From: Ligilactobacillus pobuzihii E100301 = KCTC 13174
GTDB lineage: Bacteria; Bacillota; Bacilli; Lactobacillales; Lactobacillaceae
Direction: 5' to 3'
Length of the DNA stretch: 64,000 bases
NCBI RefSeq assembly: GCF_000349725.1
Contig: NZ_KB714685.1
Coordinates: 54,026 to 118,025, forward strand
The notes under the pieces are model-generated. The model was not told the DNA's origin. It worked only from the letters and a program-made list of their open reading frames with translations, and made no database searches. The position numbers were made by a program, and so were the translations under genes. This document shows, piece by piece, positions 1 through 7,046 of this stretch (within the stretch, counting starts at the first letter, position 1; each line of letters opens with the position of its first letter).

Positions 1-1
1 C

Positions 2-487
2 GATGACATTATGCAAGATAAGATCCCTTTGACTCAACAATTGATGCAGCGCTATGATCAAACACATGCATCAACTTTAGCCGTGATGAAAGTACCACAT
101 GAAGAAGTCAATAAGTATGGTGTAATCGACCCAGGTGCTCAATCTCAACCCGGATTATATGATGTTAAGCAATTTGTCGAAAAACCTGATGTAGAAAAGG
201 CGCCTTCTGATCTGGCAATCATTGGTCGCTACCTCTTGACGCCCGAGATTTTTGATATGTTAGAAACTCAAAATCCAGGGGCAGGGAATGAAGTTCAATT
301 GACGGATGCCATTGACCGTTTGAACCAAATTCAACGTGTGTTTGCTCACGAATTTAAAGGTGGCCGGTTTGACGTAGGATATAAGTTTGGCTATTTGAAG
401 ACTTCTATTGAATTTGGGTTGAAGCATCCTGAAGTTAAGGATGACTTGAAAGCTTATATAAAAGAATTAGGGAAGAAAATCAAATAA
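2..487 (+). CDS. galU: UTP-glucose-1-phosphate uridylyltransferase, C-terminal part (copy 1, cut by window edge)
   Basis: GalU makes UDP-glucose from UTP and glucose-1-phosphate in the cytoplasm, feeding polysaccharide, glycolipid and teichoic acid glycosylation. The window opens inside the gene: codon frame starts at base 2 with the DDIM segment that lies mid-protein in the full copy at 6102-6974. The visible part carries GVIDPG, the VEKP segment, [12 protein letters not shown] and [10 protein letters not shown], all GalU family motifs. Over the shared region the two copies differ at about six residues and at many synonymous positions, so the duplication is not recent. The true start lies outside the window. 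The two galU copies flank the PTS locus as direct repeats. Confidence 0.93.
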   Translation, partial: DDIMQDKIPLTQQLMQRYDQTHASTLAVMKVPHEEVNKYGVIDPGAQSQPGLYDVKQFVEKPDVEKAPSDLAIIGRYLLTPEIFDMLETQNPGAGNEVQLTDAIDRLNQIQRVFAHEFKGGRFDVGYKFGYLKTSIEFGLKHPEVKDDLKAYIKELGKKIK

Positions 488-526
488 AGTTATTGTTTCT
501 CATTTTTAATTGAATAAAATCCCATT

Positions 527-558
527 GTGTTGATGAATAAAAAACGTCAGCACTTTTT
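527..558 (+). terminator. Rho-independent terminator of galU copy 1
   Basis: GTGTTGATG (527-535) pairs with CGTCAGCAC (545-553) with two G-U pairs and is followed by a T run. It sits 40 bases after the galU stop. Confidence 0.7.
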
Positions 559-567
559 ATTTTCTTA

Positions 568-591
568 AAAATAAAAAGGACATCGCTGTCC
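568..591 (-). terminator. Terminator of the XRE-type regulator gene (minus strand)
   Basis: GGACA/TGTCC hairpin (578-582 with 587-591). On the minus strand it is followed by a run of T, just downstream of the stop of the leftward regulator gene at 649-969. Confidence 0.65.
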
Positions 592-648
592 TTAAGTTTC
601 ATATTTGTTTAAAAAGCTTCTATCCAAGCAGAGTAATACTTTGAAAAG

Positions 649-969
649 TTAGTCTTGAATAGCAGATACAAAGCTGAGAATTGCTTCGGAAAGTTTTGCG
701 CGTTTATCTTCGGGGAGTTTTTCTAAGTAGTGCAGTAACTCCAACGTTTCATTATCTGAAATTTGTGGAAAATTAAAAACATCTTGAATTGATAGATCTA
801 AAGCTTCCAAGATTTCAACTAATTTATTTATTTTGAGATTACTGACTTTTCCTAGTTCAATTTTTGAAATAAAACTAGTTGAAGAGTTAGACGCTTCCGC
901 TAGTTCATCAATAGTCATGGACATTTGTAGTCTTTGGTTACGAATTATTTTTCCAATTTTTGGTATCAT
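649..969 (-). CDS. XRE-family helix-turn-helix regulator
   Basis: A 106-residue protein with an N-terminal Cro/C1-type helix-turn-helix over about residues 8-62 (IIRNQRLQMSMTIDELAEA, then SNSSTSFISKIELGK). This fits a DNA-binding transcription regulator in the cytoplasm. The C-terminal 40 residues are helical and charged and probably dimerise. It is read leftward, away from the PTS locus, and ends in its own terminator. Its upstream region (970-1346) is shared with the rightward CAT-RBD gene, so it could control either itself or the PTS cassette; this is inference from position only. The target is unknown. The ATG at 969 has a weak upstream purine-rich site. Confidence 0.75.
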   Translation of the reverse strand: MIPKIGKIIRNQRLQMSMTIDELAEASNSSTSFISKIELGKVSNLKINKLVEILEALDLSIQDVFNFPQISDNETLELLHYLEKLPEDKRAKLSEAILSFVSAIQD

Positions 970-1346
970 CTATTCTCATTTCCTTAAAAAACTTTGCTAA
1001 TAGTTTAACCATACTTAAAGTTTTTTTTATTTAGAAGAGAAACATTTACTTATCTAATGTTAAAAAGAGTAATCACATACTTGATTATTGGATGTAAGTA
1101 GTTTAGTATAGTTGATAGAGAGAACATTAGTAGTGATTTTATTAACAAAACTTGACATATATCGTGGGATTCTTATTTAGAGTAAGTAGGCTTAATTCCC
1201 TGTTTATGTCGTAAGAATTTGTTTTTGAATATGGAAAGTATTGGTAACTGACTGTTGGTTATAATTTGATGTTCATATTGAATACATATTTTCAAAATTT
1301 AAATGTTAACGATTACATGTATGACATTAATCAGGGAGCTGGTTAG
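970..1346. other. Intergenic region between the XRE regulator and the CAT-RBD cassette
   Basis: AT-rich, divergent. It holds a TTGACA box at about 1154-1159 with only a weak -10, a TATAAT-like box near 1260, and the cre site at 1304-1317. I see no open reading frame of note. The leader before the ATG at 1347 may therefore be about 80-180 nt. Confidence 0.4.
1304..1317 (+). promoter_or_regulatory. cre site (CcpA operator) upstream of the first CAT-RBD gene
   Basis: TGTTAACGATTACA matches the classical cre consensus TGWNANCGNTNWCA at every defined position. It lies 30 bases before the ATG at 1347. A diverged version lies at the same place before the second CAT-RBD gene (5412-5425). This suggests glucose repression of the PTS cassette through CcpA; binding is inferred. 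Confidence 0.7.
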
Positions 1347-1511
1347 ATGAAAGTTATCCAGGTTTATGGTCAAAATGCTGTTAGAGTTCGGAATAGTGCT
1401 GGCGAAAGTATTATGTTGGTCGACAAGGGAATTGGGTTTAAGAAAAGAAGAGGGGATTTGATACAGCAGCGGCCAACAACTCAGGTCTTTATCGAAAAAA
1501 CAGTTAAATAA
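1347..1511 (+). CDS. Stand-alone CAT RNA-binding domain protein (mini antiterminator), copy 1
   Basis: A 54-residue protein that aligns along its whole length with the CAT-RBD domain of BglG/LicT/SacY antiterminators: an N-terminal MKVIQVYGQNAVRV, then a central IMLVDKGIGFKKRRGD corresponding to the family's GKGIGFxxKxGD block, and a VF-like end at residues 47-48. There is no PRD domain and no room for one before the stop at 1509-1511. For SacY and LicT it is established that the isolated CAT domain binds RAT RNA and antiterminates without PRD control. I infer that this gene encodes a constitutively competent mini antiterminator whose output is set by transcription (cre upstream). Two RAT-like switches follow directly, at 1523-1587 and 1655-1728, before the PTS genes. 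Missed by length cut-offs. No strong Shine-Dalgarno beyond GGGAGCTGG at 1334-1342. Confidence 0.8.
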   Translation: MKVIQVYGQNAVRVRNSAGESIMLVDKGIGFKKRRGDLIQQRPTTQVFIEKTVK

Positions 1512-1522
1512 TATGATACTGT

Positions 1523-1551
1523 GGGGAGTAACTATCTGGTAGGCTTAACCC
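1523..1551 (+). promoter_or_regulatory. RAT-like ribonucleic antiterminator 1
   Basis: GGGGAGTAACTA, a short loop, then TAGGCTTAACCC. The layout (GG, TAACT, loop, AGGC, AACC) follows the RAT hairpin bound by SacY/LicT-type CAT domains. Its 3' ACCC is also the first part of the 5' arm of the terminator at 1548-1587, so RAT and terminator are mutually exclusive. Confidence 0.7.
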
Positions 1552-1587
1552 AAATTTTCACTATTTGTTGAAGATTTGGGTTTTTTT
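1548..1587 (+). terminator. Conditional terminator 1 overlapped by RAT 1
   Basis: ACCCAAATTTTC (1548-1559) pairs with GAAGATTTGGGT (1570-1581) with one G-U pair, then seven T. It shares 1548-1551 with RAT 1. It separates the CAT-RBD gene from the PTS genes. Confidence 0.8.
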
Positions 1588-1654
1588 ATTGGGAAAATTA
1601 CGTCAGATTTGCTCTTAGTGAATTAGACTCTGCTTGTAACAAAAATAAATAATT

Positions 1655-1683
1655 GGGGAGTAACTGCTTGGCAGGCTTGACCC
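1655..1683 (+). promoter_or_regulatory. RAT-like ribonucleic antiterminator 2
   Basis: GGGGAGTAACTGCTTGGCAG followed by GCTTGACCC. This is the best RAT of the three: ACTGC/GCAGG pairing is kept and the paired GGGG/ACCC base is intact. The 3' end overlaps the 5' arm of terminator 2. Confidence 0.75.
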
Positions 1684-1728
1684 GTTTTTTTCCCAGTAAT
1701 TCTAGGGGAAAGGAACGGGTTTTATTTT
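1680..1728 (+). terminator. Conditional terminator 2 overlapped by RAT 2
   Basis: The arm starting ACCCGTTTTTTTCCC (1680-1694) pairs with GGGGAAAGGAACGGGT (1705-1720), with T-G pairs in the middle, and a T-rich tail follows. It lies 70 bases before the EIIA start, so PTS expression requires antitermination here as well as at terminator 1 when transcription begins upstream. Confidence 0.75.
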
Positions 1729-1796
1729 GGGAAAATTTGTTATTTTCCTTTGAGTACCTAATGCGAGTCAACAAAATTTGAAAGGAGGTGATGAGA

Positions 1797-2204
1797 ATGC
1801 GGGAATATTTATTAGCTTCACATAGTAACATGGCCAGAGGTGTCAAGGATTCATTAGAGTTGATCATGGGTAAGCAAGAAAATGTTTATACTCTCTGTGC
1901 GTATGTACAGAGTGATTATGACCTAGAAAGTGAAATTATTAATTTTTTGAAAGCGCATGCTTCTAGTGAACTGATTGTCATTACTGATCTTCTTGGTGGC
2001 AGTGTCAATAACGAATTCTTAAAATTGCAACCAACGTTTGATTATTATTTAGTTACGGGTTTGAACCTTACTTTGGTCCTTGAATTAGTAAATAGCAGTA
2101 ATTTGTCAGCAAAAGAAGCAATTGACAAAGCCGTTCTTTCTGCTAGAAAAGCGCTGCTAAACTGTGCGGAGTTAACTGTCAGCAAAAGTGAGGATGAGTT
2201 CTAA
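1797..2204 (+). CDS. PTS mannose-family EIIA component
   Basis: Phosphocarrier EIIA of a mannose-class phosphotransferase system, cytoplasmic. It takes phosphate from HPr on His9 (segment LLASHSNMARG) and passes it to EIIB. ITDLLGGSVNNE at about residues 61-72 is the typical EIIA-Man loop. Length 135 is normal for a stand-alone IIA. I prefer ATG 1797 over the in-frame GTG at 1788 because AAAGGAGG at 1781-1788 is a Shine-Dalgarno with correct spacing to 1797 and overlaps 1788. It is the first gene after the tandem RAT/terminator switches and begins the operon IIA-IIB-IIC-IID-SIS. Confidence 0.92.
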   Translation: MREYLLASHSNMARGVKDSLELIMGKQENVYTLCAYVQSDYDLESEIINFLKAHASSELIVITDLLGGSVNNEFLKLQPTFDYYLVTGLNLTLVLELVNSSNLSAKEAIDKAVLSARKALLNCAELTVSKSEDEF

Positions 2205-2225
2205 TTAAGAAAGGGAGGAAATAAC

Positions 2226-2708
2226 GTGATTAAGTTAATGCGCATTGATTATCGTTTACTACACGGTCAGGTCGCCTTTGCCTGGACGAATTTTCTGGGT
2301 GTGAATGCTATTTTGATTGCTAACGATAAGGTTGCTCACAGTAATTTCAGAAAAAAGACACTTAGTTTGGCTAAACCAAGCGGGGTGAAGTTGATTTTTA
2401 AAACTGTCGCGGAGTCTGTCCAAGCAATCAACAGTGGTGTGACGGACAAGTATAAAGTTTTTGTGATCGTTGAAACTGTTAAAGATGCTTATGAATTAGT
2501 GAAGAATACTGAACAGATCAATGACATCAATGTAGGTTTAGTTGCCAGTCGGCCTGAGACGCAAGAAATTGCTAAGTCAATTTATGTGACAGTTGAGGAA
2601 ATTAAACAATTGGTTGAAGTTGAAAAACAGGGCGTGAATGTCATTATTAAGCAAGCTCCCAATGATGGAGACGTTAGATTTAGCAGCTTAGTCAAAGATC
2701 GAGGGTGA
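2226..2708 (+). CDS. PTS mannose/sorbose-family EIIB component
   Basis: Cytoplasmic EIIB that transfers phosphate to the sugar as it enters through IIC/IID. It starts MIKLMRIDYRLLHGQVAFAW, the family signature, with the phosphorylated His at residue 13 (RLLHGQV). Length 160 is normal. The start is a GTG at 2226 preceded by AAAGGGAGG. The stop overlaps the start of the next gene (GTGA, 2705-2708), showing translational coupling. Confidence 0.92.
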   Translation: MIKLMRIDYRLLHGQVAFAWTNFLGVNAILIANDKVAHSNFRKKTLSLAKPSGVKLIFKTVAESVQAINSGVTDKYKVFVIVETVKDAYELVKNTEQINDINVGLVASRPETQEIAKSIYVTVEEIKQLVEVEKQGVNVIIKQAPNDGDVRFSSLVKDRG

Positions 2709-3508
2709 ATGATTTGATAGGTCAAACAATTGGAATTTTTGTGATCTCAATGGTGGGTAACCTGGAAGATTTTATGGGCACTTCTTTTTTAGGACGACCC
2801 TTAGTGATGTGTTTTTTGGTCGGAATTTTATTTGGTGATGTTCACCAGGGGCTGGTACTTGGTGCTGCTCTGGAGTTGATTTTCATGGGTATGATGGCGA
2901 TTGGTGCTTCAATTCCACCCAATGAGATCGTTGGTGGGATCGTTGCTTCTGCCCTAGTTATGAAAAACGGTTATAGCATGAGTGTGGCTTTGGCGTTAGT
3001 AATTCCTATCGCGACTGTCGGTATGTTATTTGAAAACTTCCTCTATCTGGTTATTAACCCAATTATGGTACATAAGGCTGATGATATGGTTGAAAAAGAC
3101 AAGTTAACTTCAGCGGCTAATATGCATATCTGGATCAGTCTGGTACGACCGGTTGTTTTATCGCTGGTCATTACAGTGGCCTTTGCAGCTGGTAGTGGTC
3201 CAATCACAGCCTTTTTGAAAATTATTCCCCAATCCTTTATTGATGGGATGACAATTGCTACTAATATCTTGCCGGCTGTAGGTTTTGCGATGCTTTTGAA
3301 TATGACATTTTCCAACAAGCTCGCACCATTCTTCTTTATGGGCTTTGTTTTGGTAACTTATTTCAAGCTAGATATGATTGCTATTGCTATTATTGGGACA
3401 ATAGTTGCTGCAATCATCTATATTATTTTAAATGAAATTCAAGAAAAGGGTGGAAGTAATGGACAAGGCAGCAACGAAGAAACAGACGAGTTCTCCGATG
3501 ACTTCTGA
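2705..3508 (+). CDS. PTS mannose/sorbose-family EIIC component
   Basis: Integral membrane channel subunit of the Man-class transporter, 267 residues with several hydrophobic segments (for example about 32-60, 90-122, 145-165, 188-245). LVLGAALELIFMGMMAIGAS and PPNEIVGGIVA are typical IIC-Man motifs. GTG start overlaps the IIB stop. The last 50 bases overlap the IID gene. The acidic tail (SNEETDEFSDDF) is a little unusual and lies in the overlap. Confidence 0.92.
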   Translation: MNDLIGQTIGIFVISMVGNLEDFMGTSFLGRPLVMCFLVGILFGDVHQGLVLGAALELIFMGMMAIGASIPPNEIVGGIVASALVMKNGYSMSVALALVIPIATVGMLFENFLYLVINPIMVHKADDMVEKDKLTSAANMHIWISLVRPVVLSLVITVAFAAGSGPITAFLKIIPQSFIDGMTIATNILPAVGFAMLLNMTFSNKLAPFFFMGFVLVTYFKLDMIAIAIIGTIVAAIIYIILNEIQEKGGSNGQGSNEETDEFSDDF

Positions 3509-4310
3509 GAAAAAAATTACTAAAAAAGAACTAAAAGGAATCTTTTGGCGGTCAATGCCGATGGAAGCCTCTTTTAACTACGAAAGAATGATGAGTATTG
3601 CTTTTGGCTTTTCGATGATGGGTGTGATCAAGAAATTATACCCCAAGCTTCATGATCAAAAAGAAGCTCTAAAACGTCACTTGGAATTTTTCAACTGTAC
3701 TTCCGCAATGTCACCTTTTATTTTAGGTGTGGCAGCTTCTATGGAAGAAAAGAAAGCCAATGACCCAGAATTCGATGTTTCATCAATTAACGCAATGAAG
3801 GTTGGCTTAATGGGTCCATTAGCTGGGATCGGGGATTCTTTCTTCTGGGGGACCCTACGCATTATTGCGAGTGGGATCGGTATTTCTCTAGCCAAACAGG
3901 GTAGTGTGTTAGGGCCGCTGCTATTCTTAGTTATCTACAACGTGCCTAATTTGTTGGTTCGTTATTACGGCACGATGTTAGGTTATAAGACAGGAGTTAC
4001 TTTTGTCGAAAAGATGGCGAGTGGGTTAATGGACAACATTACATTTGCCTTAAACATTCTGGGTAACACAGTGATTGGCGGCATGATCGCCTCAATGGTC
4101 ATTGTTAAACTGCCGACTAAAATTGCTGGCGGCAAAGACCCACAGACGATTCAGACTCTCTTAGACTCGATTTTACCCAATGCAGTTCCGCTCTTACTGA
4201 CTTTTTTCATCGCATACTTATTAAAGAAGAAAGTGAATGTCTTTGTGATCCTCCTGGTAATTATCATAATTAGTGTCTTGGGAGCGCAGTTCGGATTCTT
4301 AGGAAAATAA
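3459..4310 (+). CDS. PTS mannose-family EIID component
   Basis: Second membrane subunit of the Man-class transporter. Motifs FWRSMPMEASFNYERMMS, FFNCTSAMSPFILG and GPLAGIGDSFFWGTLR identify IID. Hydrophobic segments fill the C-terminal part after about residue 120. I place the start at ATG 3459 (MDKAATKK), behind AAGGGTGGAAG, inside the end of IIC; an in-frame ATG at 3432 has no ribosome site and would overlap IIC more. Length 283 is normal. Confidence 0.92.
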   Translation: MDKAATKKQTSSPMTSEKKITKKELKGIFWRSMPMEASFNYERMMSIAFGFSMMGVIKKLYPKLHDQKEALKRHLEFFNCTSAMSPFILGVAASMEEKKANDPEFDVSSINAMKVGLMGPLAGIGDSFFWGTLRIIASGIGISLAKQGSVLGPLLFLVIYNVPNLLVRYYGTMLGYKTGVTFVEKMASGLMDNITFALNILGNTVIGGMIASMVIVKLPTKIAGGKDPQTIQTLLDSILPNAVPLLLTFFIAYLLKKKVNVFVILLVIIIISVLGAQFGFLGK

Positions 4311-4328
4311 TAGAAAAGGAGCAATAGC

Positions 4329-5333
4329 ATGAATTTTAATGGTGAGAGTATTTTAAACAGTTATTCAAAAGCAGTCAAACAATTGCCACAGATTTCAGAA
4401 ATGGCAGAGGAAATTAACCACAAGGATATTGAAACTATCTACTTAGTTGGTTCTGGTGGTGCCTTTACAAAATATGTCGATTCACGCGCAATTTTGCTAA
4501 AAATAATGAATACTAAAATTGTGATCACAACTCCTGATGAGCTGTGGAATGTCTATCATGATCAGATAGATAGTCATTCTTTGCTTGTCTTTGGGACAGA
4601 GTCCGGCGAAACCAAAGAGTTGATAGCAACCTTGGAGAAAATAAAGGCGGCTCACTTAAACGTTACGATCGTGGGACAAATTGGAAGTGACCACACAGTC
4701 ATCGATCAGAAGGAATTGTATGACTATCGTATTTCTTCTTGTGAGACGGATGTTCATCTTGTAGCTTTTGGGTGGTTAATGATTTTGTTGAGTCAGAAGT
4801 ATACTGAAGAGGAGCTACTGAAAATACAAAAGAGCTTTACGCAAGCAGGGGAAATTATTGTAGAAGGACTTAAAAAAATTTTTACGGCTGCTCAAGAGAT
4901 GGTTAATAACGTTGATTTGGCCAAACCGCAGATGTGGCTTACATCCGGCAATTTATGGGGTGAAGTTTGTTGCTTCTGCAACTATATGTTGGAAGAGATC
5001 CAACGTATTCCGGCTCAAGGAGTTCATTCTTCTGAATTCTTCCATGGTCCGTTTGAACTAGTAGAAAAAGGCGTGCCGGTTTTTGTAGTTTTAAATTCTG
5101 GAGCTACTCGTTCTGAAGATGTTAGAGTACTAAACTTTTTGAAGAAGTACACTGACCAATTTTTCTTCTTGGATATGCAAGAATTTGATACTAGTGGTTT
5201 GCATCCAGTAGTCGCTAGCTTTGTTGAATGTGCCGCTTTGAGTGAGTATTTTGATACTTTGCTAAATTTGTATACTGAAAGAACTGGTCGGTCAGTTAAA
5301 ACGAGAAGATACTACAAGATCGTTGAATACTGA
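4329..5333 (+). CDS. SIS-domain sugar isomerase/deglycase (FrlB/GfrF-like)
   Basis: A 334-residue double-SIS protein of the GlmS-isomerase/FrlB group. Visible features: YLVGSGGAFTKY at about 37-48, FGTESGETKELI at about 88-99, and the second SIS with SSEFFHGPFELVE at about 236-248, which carries the Glu/His typical of fructosamine-6-phosphate deglycases. With an upstream Man-family PTS the layout resembles the Salmonella gfr operon for glucoselysine/fructoselysine. I infer that the imported, phosphorylated Amadori compound is split here into glucose-6-phosphate and an amine. An amino-sugar isomerase/deaminase is the main alternative. Last gene of the PTS operon; AAAGGAGC precedes the ATG. Confidence 0.8.
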   Translation: MNFNGESILNSYSKAVKQLPQISEMAEEINHKDIETIYLVGSGGAFTKYVDSRAILLKIMNTKIVITTPDELWNVYHDQIDSHSLLVFGTESGETKELIATLEKIKAAHLNVTIVGQIGSDHTVIDQKELYDYRISSCETDVHLVAFGWLMILLSQKYTEEELLKIQKSFTQAGEIIVEGLKKIFTAAQEMVNNVDLAKPQMWLTSGNLWGEVCCFCNYMLEEIQRIPAQGVHSSEFFHGPFELVEKGVPVFVVLNSGATRSEDVRVLNFLKKYTDQFFFLDMQEFDTSGLHPVVASFVECAALSEYFDTLLNLYTERTGRSVKTRRYYKIVEY

Positions 5334-5411
5334 GTGAGGGAAGATTTCTCTGTTGCTGGAGTCGAGACGCTCAAATAAAAGAGTGTGAGTTGCTAATTTC
5401 TCCACTGCAAA

Positions 5412-5425
5412 TATTAACGATTACA
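5412..5425 (+). promoter_or_regulatory. Diverged cre-like site before the second CAT-RBD gene
   Basis: TATTAACGATTACA differs from the cre consensus only at the second base. It is placed 28 bases before the ATG at 5454, as in copy 1. Confidence 0.5.
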
Positions 5426-5453
5426 GAAAGGGCCGCAAGTAGGGTATGCTGTG

Positions 5454-5615
5454 ATGAAAGTTATCCATGTTTACGGGCGAAATCTTGTCAGAGTTCGGGA
5501 TAGTACGGACGAAAACATTATGTTGGTTGATAAAGGAATTGGTTATAAGAAGCACAGAGGTGATGAAGTTCATCCAGGACCCAACATACGTAATTTTGTA
5601 AAAAAGATAGCTTAA
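5454..5615 (+). CDS. Stand-alone CAT RNA-binding domain protein, copy 2
   Basis: A 53-residue homologue of the 1347-1511 product: MKVIHVYGRNLVRVRDST and IMLVDKGIGYKKHRGDE align with copy 1, and RNFVKK matches the C-terminal strand of the CAT domain. Again there are no PRD domains. Protein identity between the two is roughly half, so this is an old duplication kept open, which argues for function. It is followed by a single RAT/terminator (5627-5701) and a 23-codon open reading frame, but no PTS genes. It might act in trans on the RATs of the intact PTS operon, or control galU copy 2 downstream; both are inference. Confidence 0.72.
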   Translation: MKVIHVYGRNLVRVRDSTDENIMLVDKGIGYKKHRGDEVHPGPNIRNFVKKIA

Positions 5616-5626
5616 ATAACTATTAT

Positions 5627-5655
5627 AGGGAGTAACTATTTAAGAGAGTTGACCC
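5627..5655 (+). promoter_or_regulatory. RAT-like antiterminator 3 (drifted)
   Basis: AGGGAGTAACTATTTAAGAG followed by AGTTGACCC. The 5' half GGGAGTAACTA is conserved with RAT 1 and 2, but the 3' AGGC is replaced by AGAG, which weakens the hairpin. It overlaps the 5' arm of terminator 3. Confidence 0.5.
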
Positions 5656-5701
5656 GAATCTTTCACAGGTAATTCTGATAGAAAGATTCGGGTTGTATTT
5701 T
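5652..5701 (+). terminator. Terminator 3 overlapped by RAT 3
   Basis: ACCCGAATCTTTC (5652-5664) and GAAAGATTCGGGT (5681-5693) are perfect complements over 13 bases, with a T-rich but interrupted tail. Confidence 0.75.
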
Positions 5702-5772
5702 GGATAATTTTTGGGACTTTTTTCAGACAACCCTTAATTCAAATAAGAACATTTTTGAAAGGTGGTAAAGGA

Positions 5773-5844
5773 ATGGATATTGCGGCTGAAAACTTGGAGC
5801 AGTATTTGGCAGGTCAGACTGTGAATGTAGTTAATGGGACGTAA
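5773..5844 (+). CDS. 23-residue open reading frame after RAT 3 (leader peptide or gene remnant)
   Basis: ATG 5773 follows a good Shine-Dalgarno (GAAAGGTGGTAAAGGA, 5757-5772) and encodes MDIAAENLEQYLAGQTVNVV plus NGT before TAA. It stands exactly where EIIA stands in the intact cassette and the flanking bases resemble those before EIIA. It is either the stub of a lost first operon gene or a short leader peptide. I recognise no family. Confidence 0.35.
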   Translation: MDIAAENLEQYLAGQTVNVVNGT

Positions 5845-5944
5845 AGTTTAAGTTTAGTAGTAATATTGCTAGATAAATGGTTTGTTGCTGTAAATTTTAA
5901 TACAGGTGCTTACGTAAGAAAGTCCACCTCGGGTTGAGAGGAAC

Positions 5945-5989
5945 CCCATAATTGCTAGACATACAATCTAATAATTGTGGGATGTTTTT
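5945..5989 (+). terminator. Terminator-like hairpin before galU copy 2
   Basis: CCCATAATTGCTAG (5945-5958) pairs imperfectly with CTAATAATTGTGGG (5968-5981), then a short T run. It would separate the orphan cassette from galU. Confidence 0.55.
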
Positions 5990-6101
5990 AATAATCTTTT
6001 TTAGCCTGATTTACTTTAGTATAAGAATATTCATTTCAAAATGGCCTTTTTAAATGGTAGAATATCAGTATTAAATAGGATAGTAAATTAGGAGGATATA
6101 C

Positions 6102-6974
6102 ATGAAAGTCAGAAAAGCAGTCATTCCAGCCGCTGGTTTAGGGACACGTTTCTTACCTGCGACTAAGGCATTGGCTAAAGAAATGTTACCGATCATCGAT
6201 AAACCAACGATTCAATACATAGTTGAGGAAGCTAAGAAGTCGGGAATCGAGGATATTTTAATTGTTACGGGGAAGGGAAAACGCCCAATTGAGGATCATT
6301 TTGATTCGGTACCGGAATTAGAACAAAATTTGAAAGAAAAAGGTAAAGACGGTCTATTAAAATTGGTTGAACAAACAACCGATATTAATATTTACTTTAT
6401 TCGTCAATCTCATCCACGTGGATTGGGCGATGCTGTGCTAATGGCTAAAGATTTTGTGGGTAATGAACCATTTGTTGTAATGTTGGGTGACGACATTATG
6501 CAAGATAAGATTCCTTTGACTCAACAATTGATGCAGCACTATGAGCAAACACATGCTTCAACTTTAGCTGTCATGAAAGTACCGCATGAAGAAGTTAATA
6601 AGTACGGTGTGATCGATCCAGGTGCTCAATCTCAACCCGGATTATATGATGTTAAACAGTTTGTCGAAAAACCAGATGTAGAAAAGGCGCCTTCTGATCT
6701 GGCAATCATTGGTCGTTATCTTTTGACACCCGAGATTTTTGATATGTTAGAAACACAAAAGCCAGGTGCAGGTAATGAAGTACAGTTGACGGATGCCATT
6801 GACCGTTTGAACCAAATTCAACGTGTGTTTGCTCATGAATTTAAGGGTGACCGTTTTGACGTAGGGTATAAATTTGGGTACTTGAAGACCTCGATTGAGT
6901 TTGGGTTAAAACATCCTGAAGTTAAGGATGACTTGAAAGCTTATATTAAGGAATTAAGTAAAAAATTGAAATAA
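6102..6974 (+). CDS. galU: UTP-glucose-1-phosphate uridylyltransferase (copy 2, complete)
   Basis: Complete 290-residue GalU, the usual length. The nucleotide-binding signature [19 protein letters not shown] is at residues 10-28, [14 protein letters not shown] at about 55-68, VMLGDD near 126, and FVEKP near 187. It produces UDP-glucose for wall polymer and glycolipid glycosylation, which fits the teichoic acid locus that follows. AGGAGG at 6090-6095 precedes the ATG. Terminated at 7016-7046, so it is a separate unit from the wall locus. It is the intact paralogue of the partial gene at the window start. Confidence 0.97.
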   Translation: MKVRKAVIPAAGLGTRFLPATKALAKEMLPIIDKPTIQYIVEEAKKSGIEDILIVTGKGKRPIEDHFDSVPELEQNLKEKGKDGLLKLVEQTTDINIYFIRQSHPRGLGDAVLMAKDFVGNEPFVVMLGDDIMQDKIPLTQQLMQHYEQTHASTLAVMKVPHEEVNKYGVIDPGAQSQPGLYDVKQFVEKPDVEKAPSDLAIIGRYLLTPEIFDMLETQKPGAGNEVQLTDAIDRLNQIQRVFAHEFKGDRFDVGYKFGYLKTSIEFGLKHPEVKDDLKAYIKELSKKLK

Positions 6975-7015
6975 CAAGCGTTTTTAGATATTTGTTAAGA
7001 TAAGTTTATGGAAAG

Positions 7016-7046
7016 CATCACAGATTTTAAGTCTGTGATGTTTTTT
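7016..7046 (+). terminator. Terminator of galU copy 2
   Basis: CATCACAGA (7016-7024) pairs perfectly with TCTGTGATG (7032-7040), followed by six T. Confidence 0.9.

Noticed and set aside
1598-1867. An 89-codon minus-strand open frame.
   Set aside because: It crosses RAT 2, terminator 2 and the EIIA start; composition is that of a shadow frame.
3043-3318. A 91-codon minus-strand frame within EIIC.
   Set aside because: Antisense to a conserved membrane gene with no independent start signals.
5905-5945. AGAAAGTCCACCTCG resembling the GAGGAAAGUCC core of RNase P RNA.
   Set aside because: None of the other conserved RNase P blocks occurs nearby and a terminator hairpin starts immediately after it.
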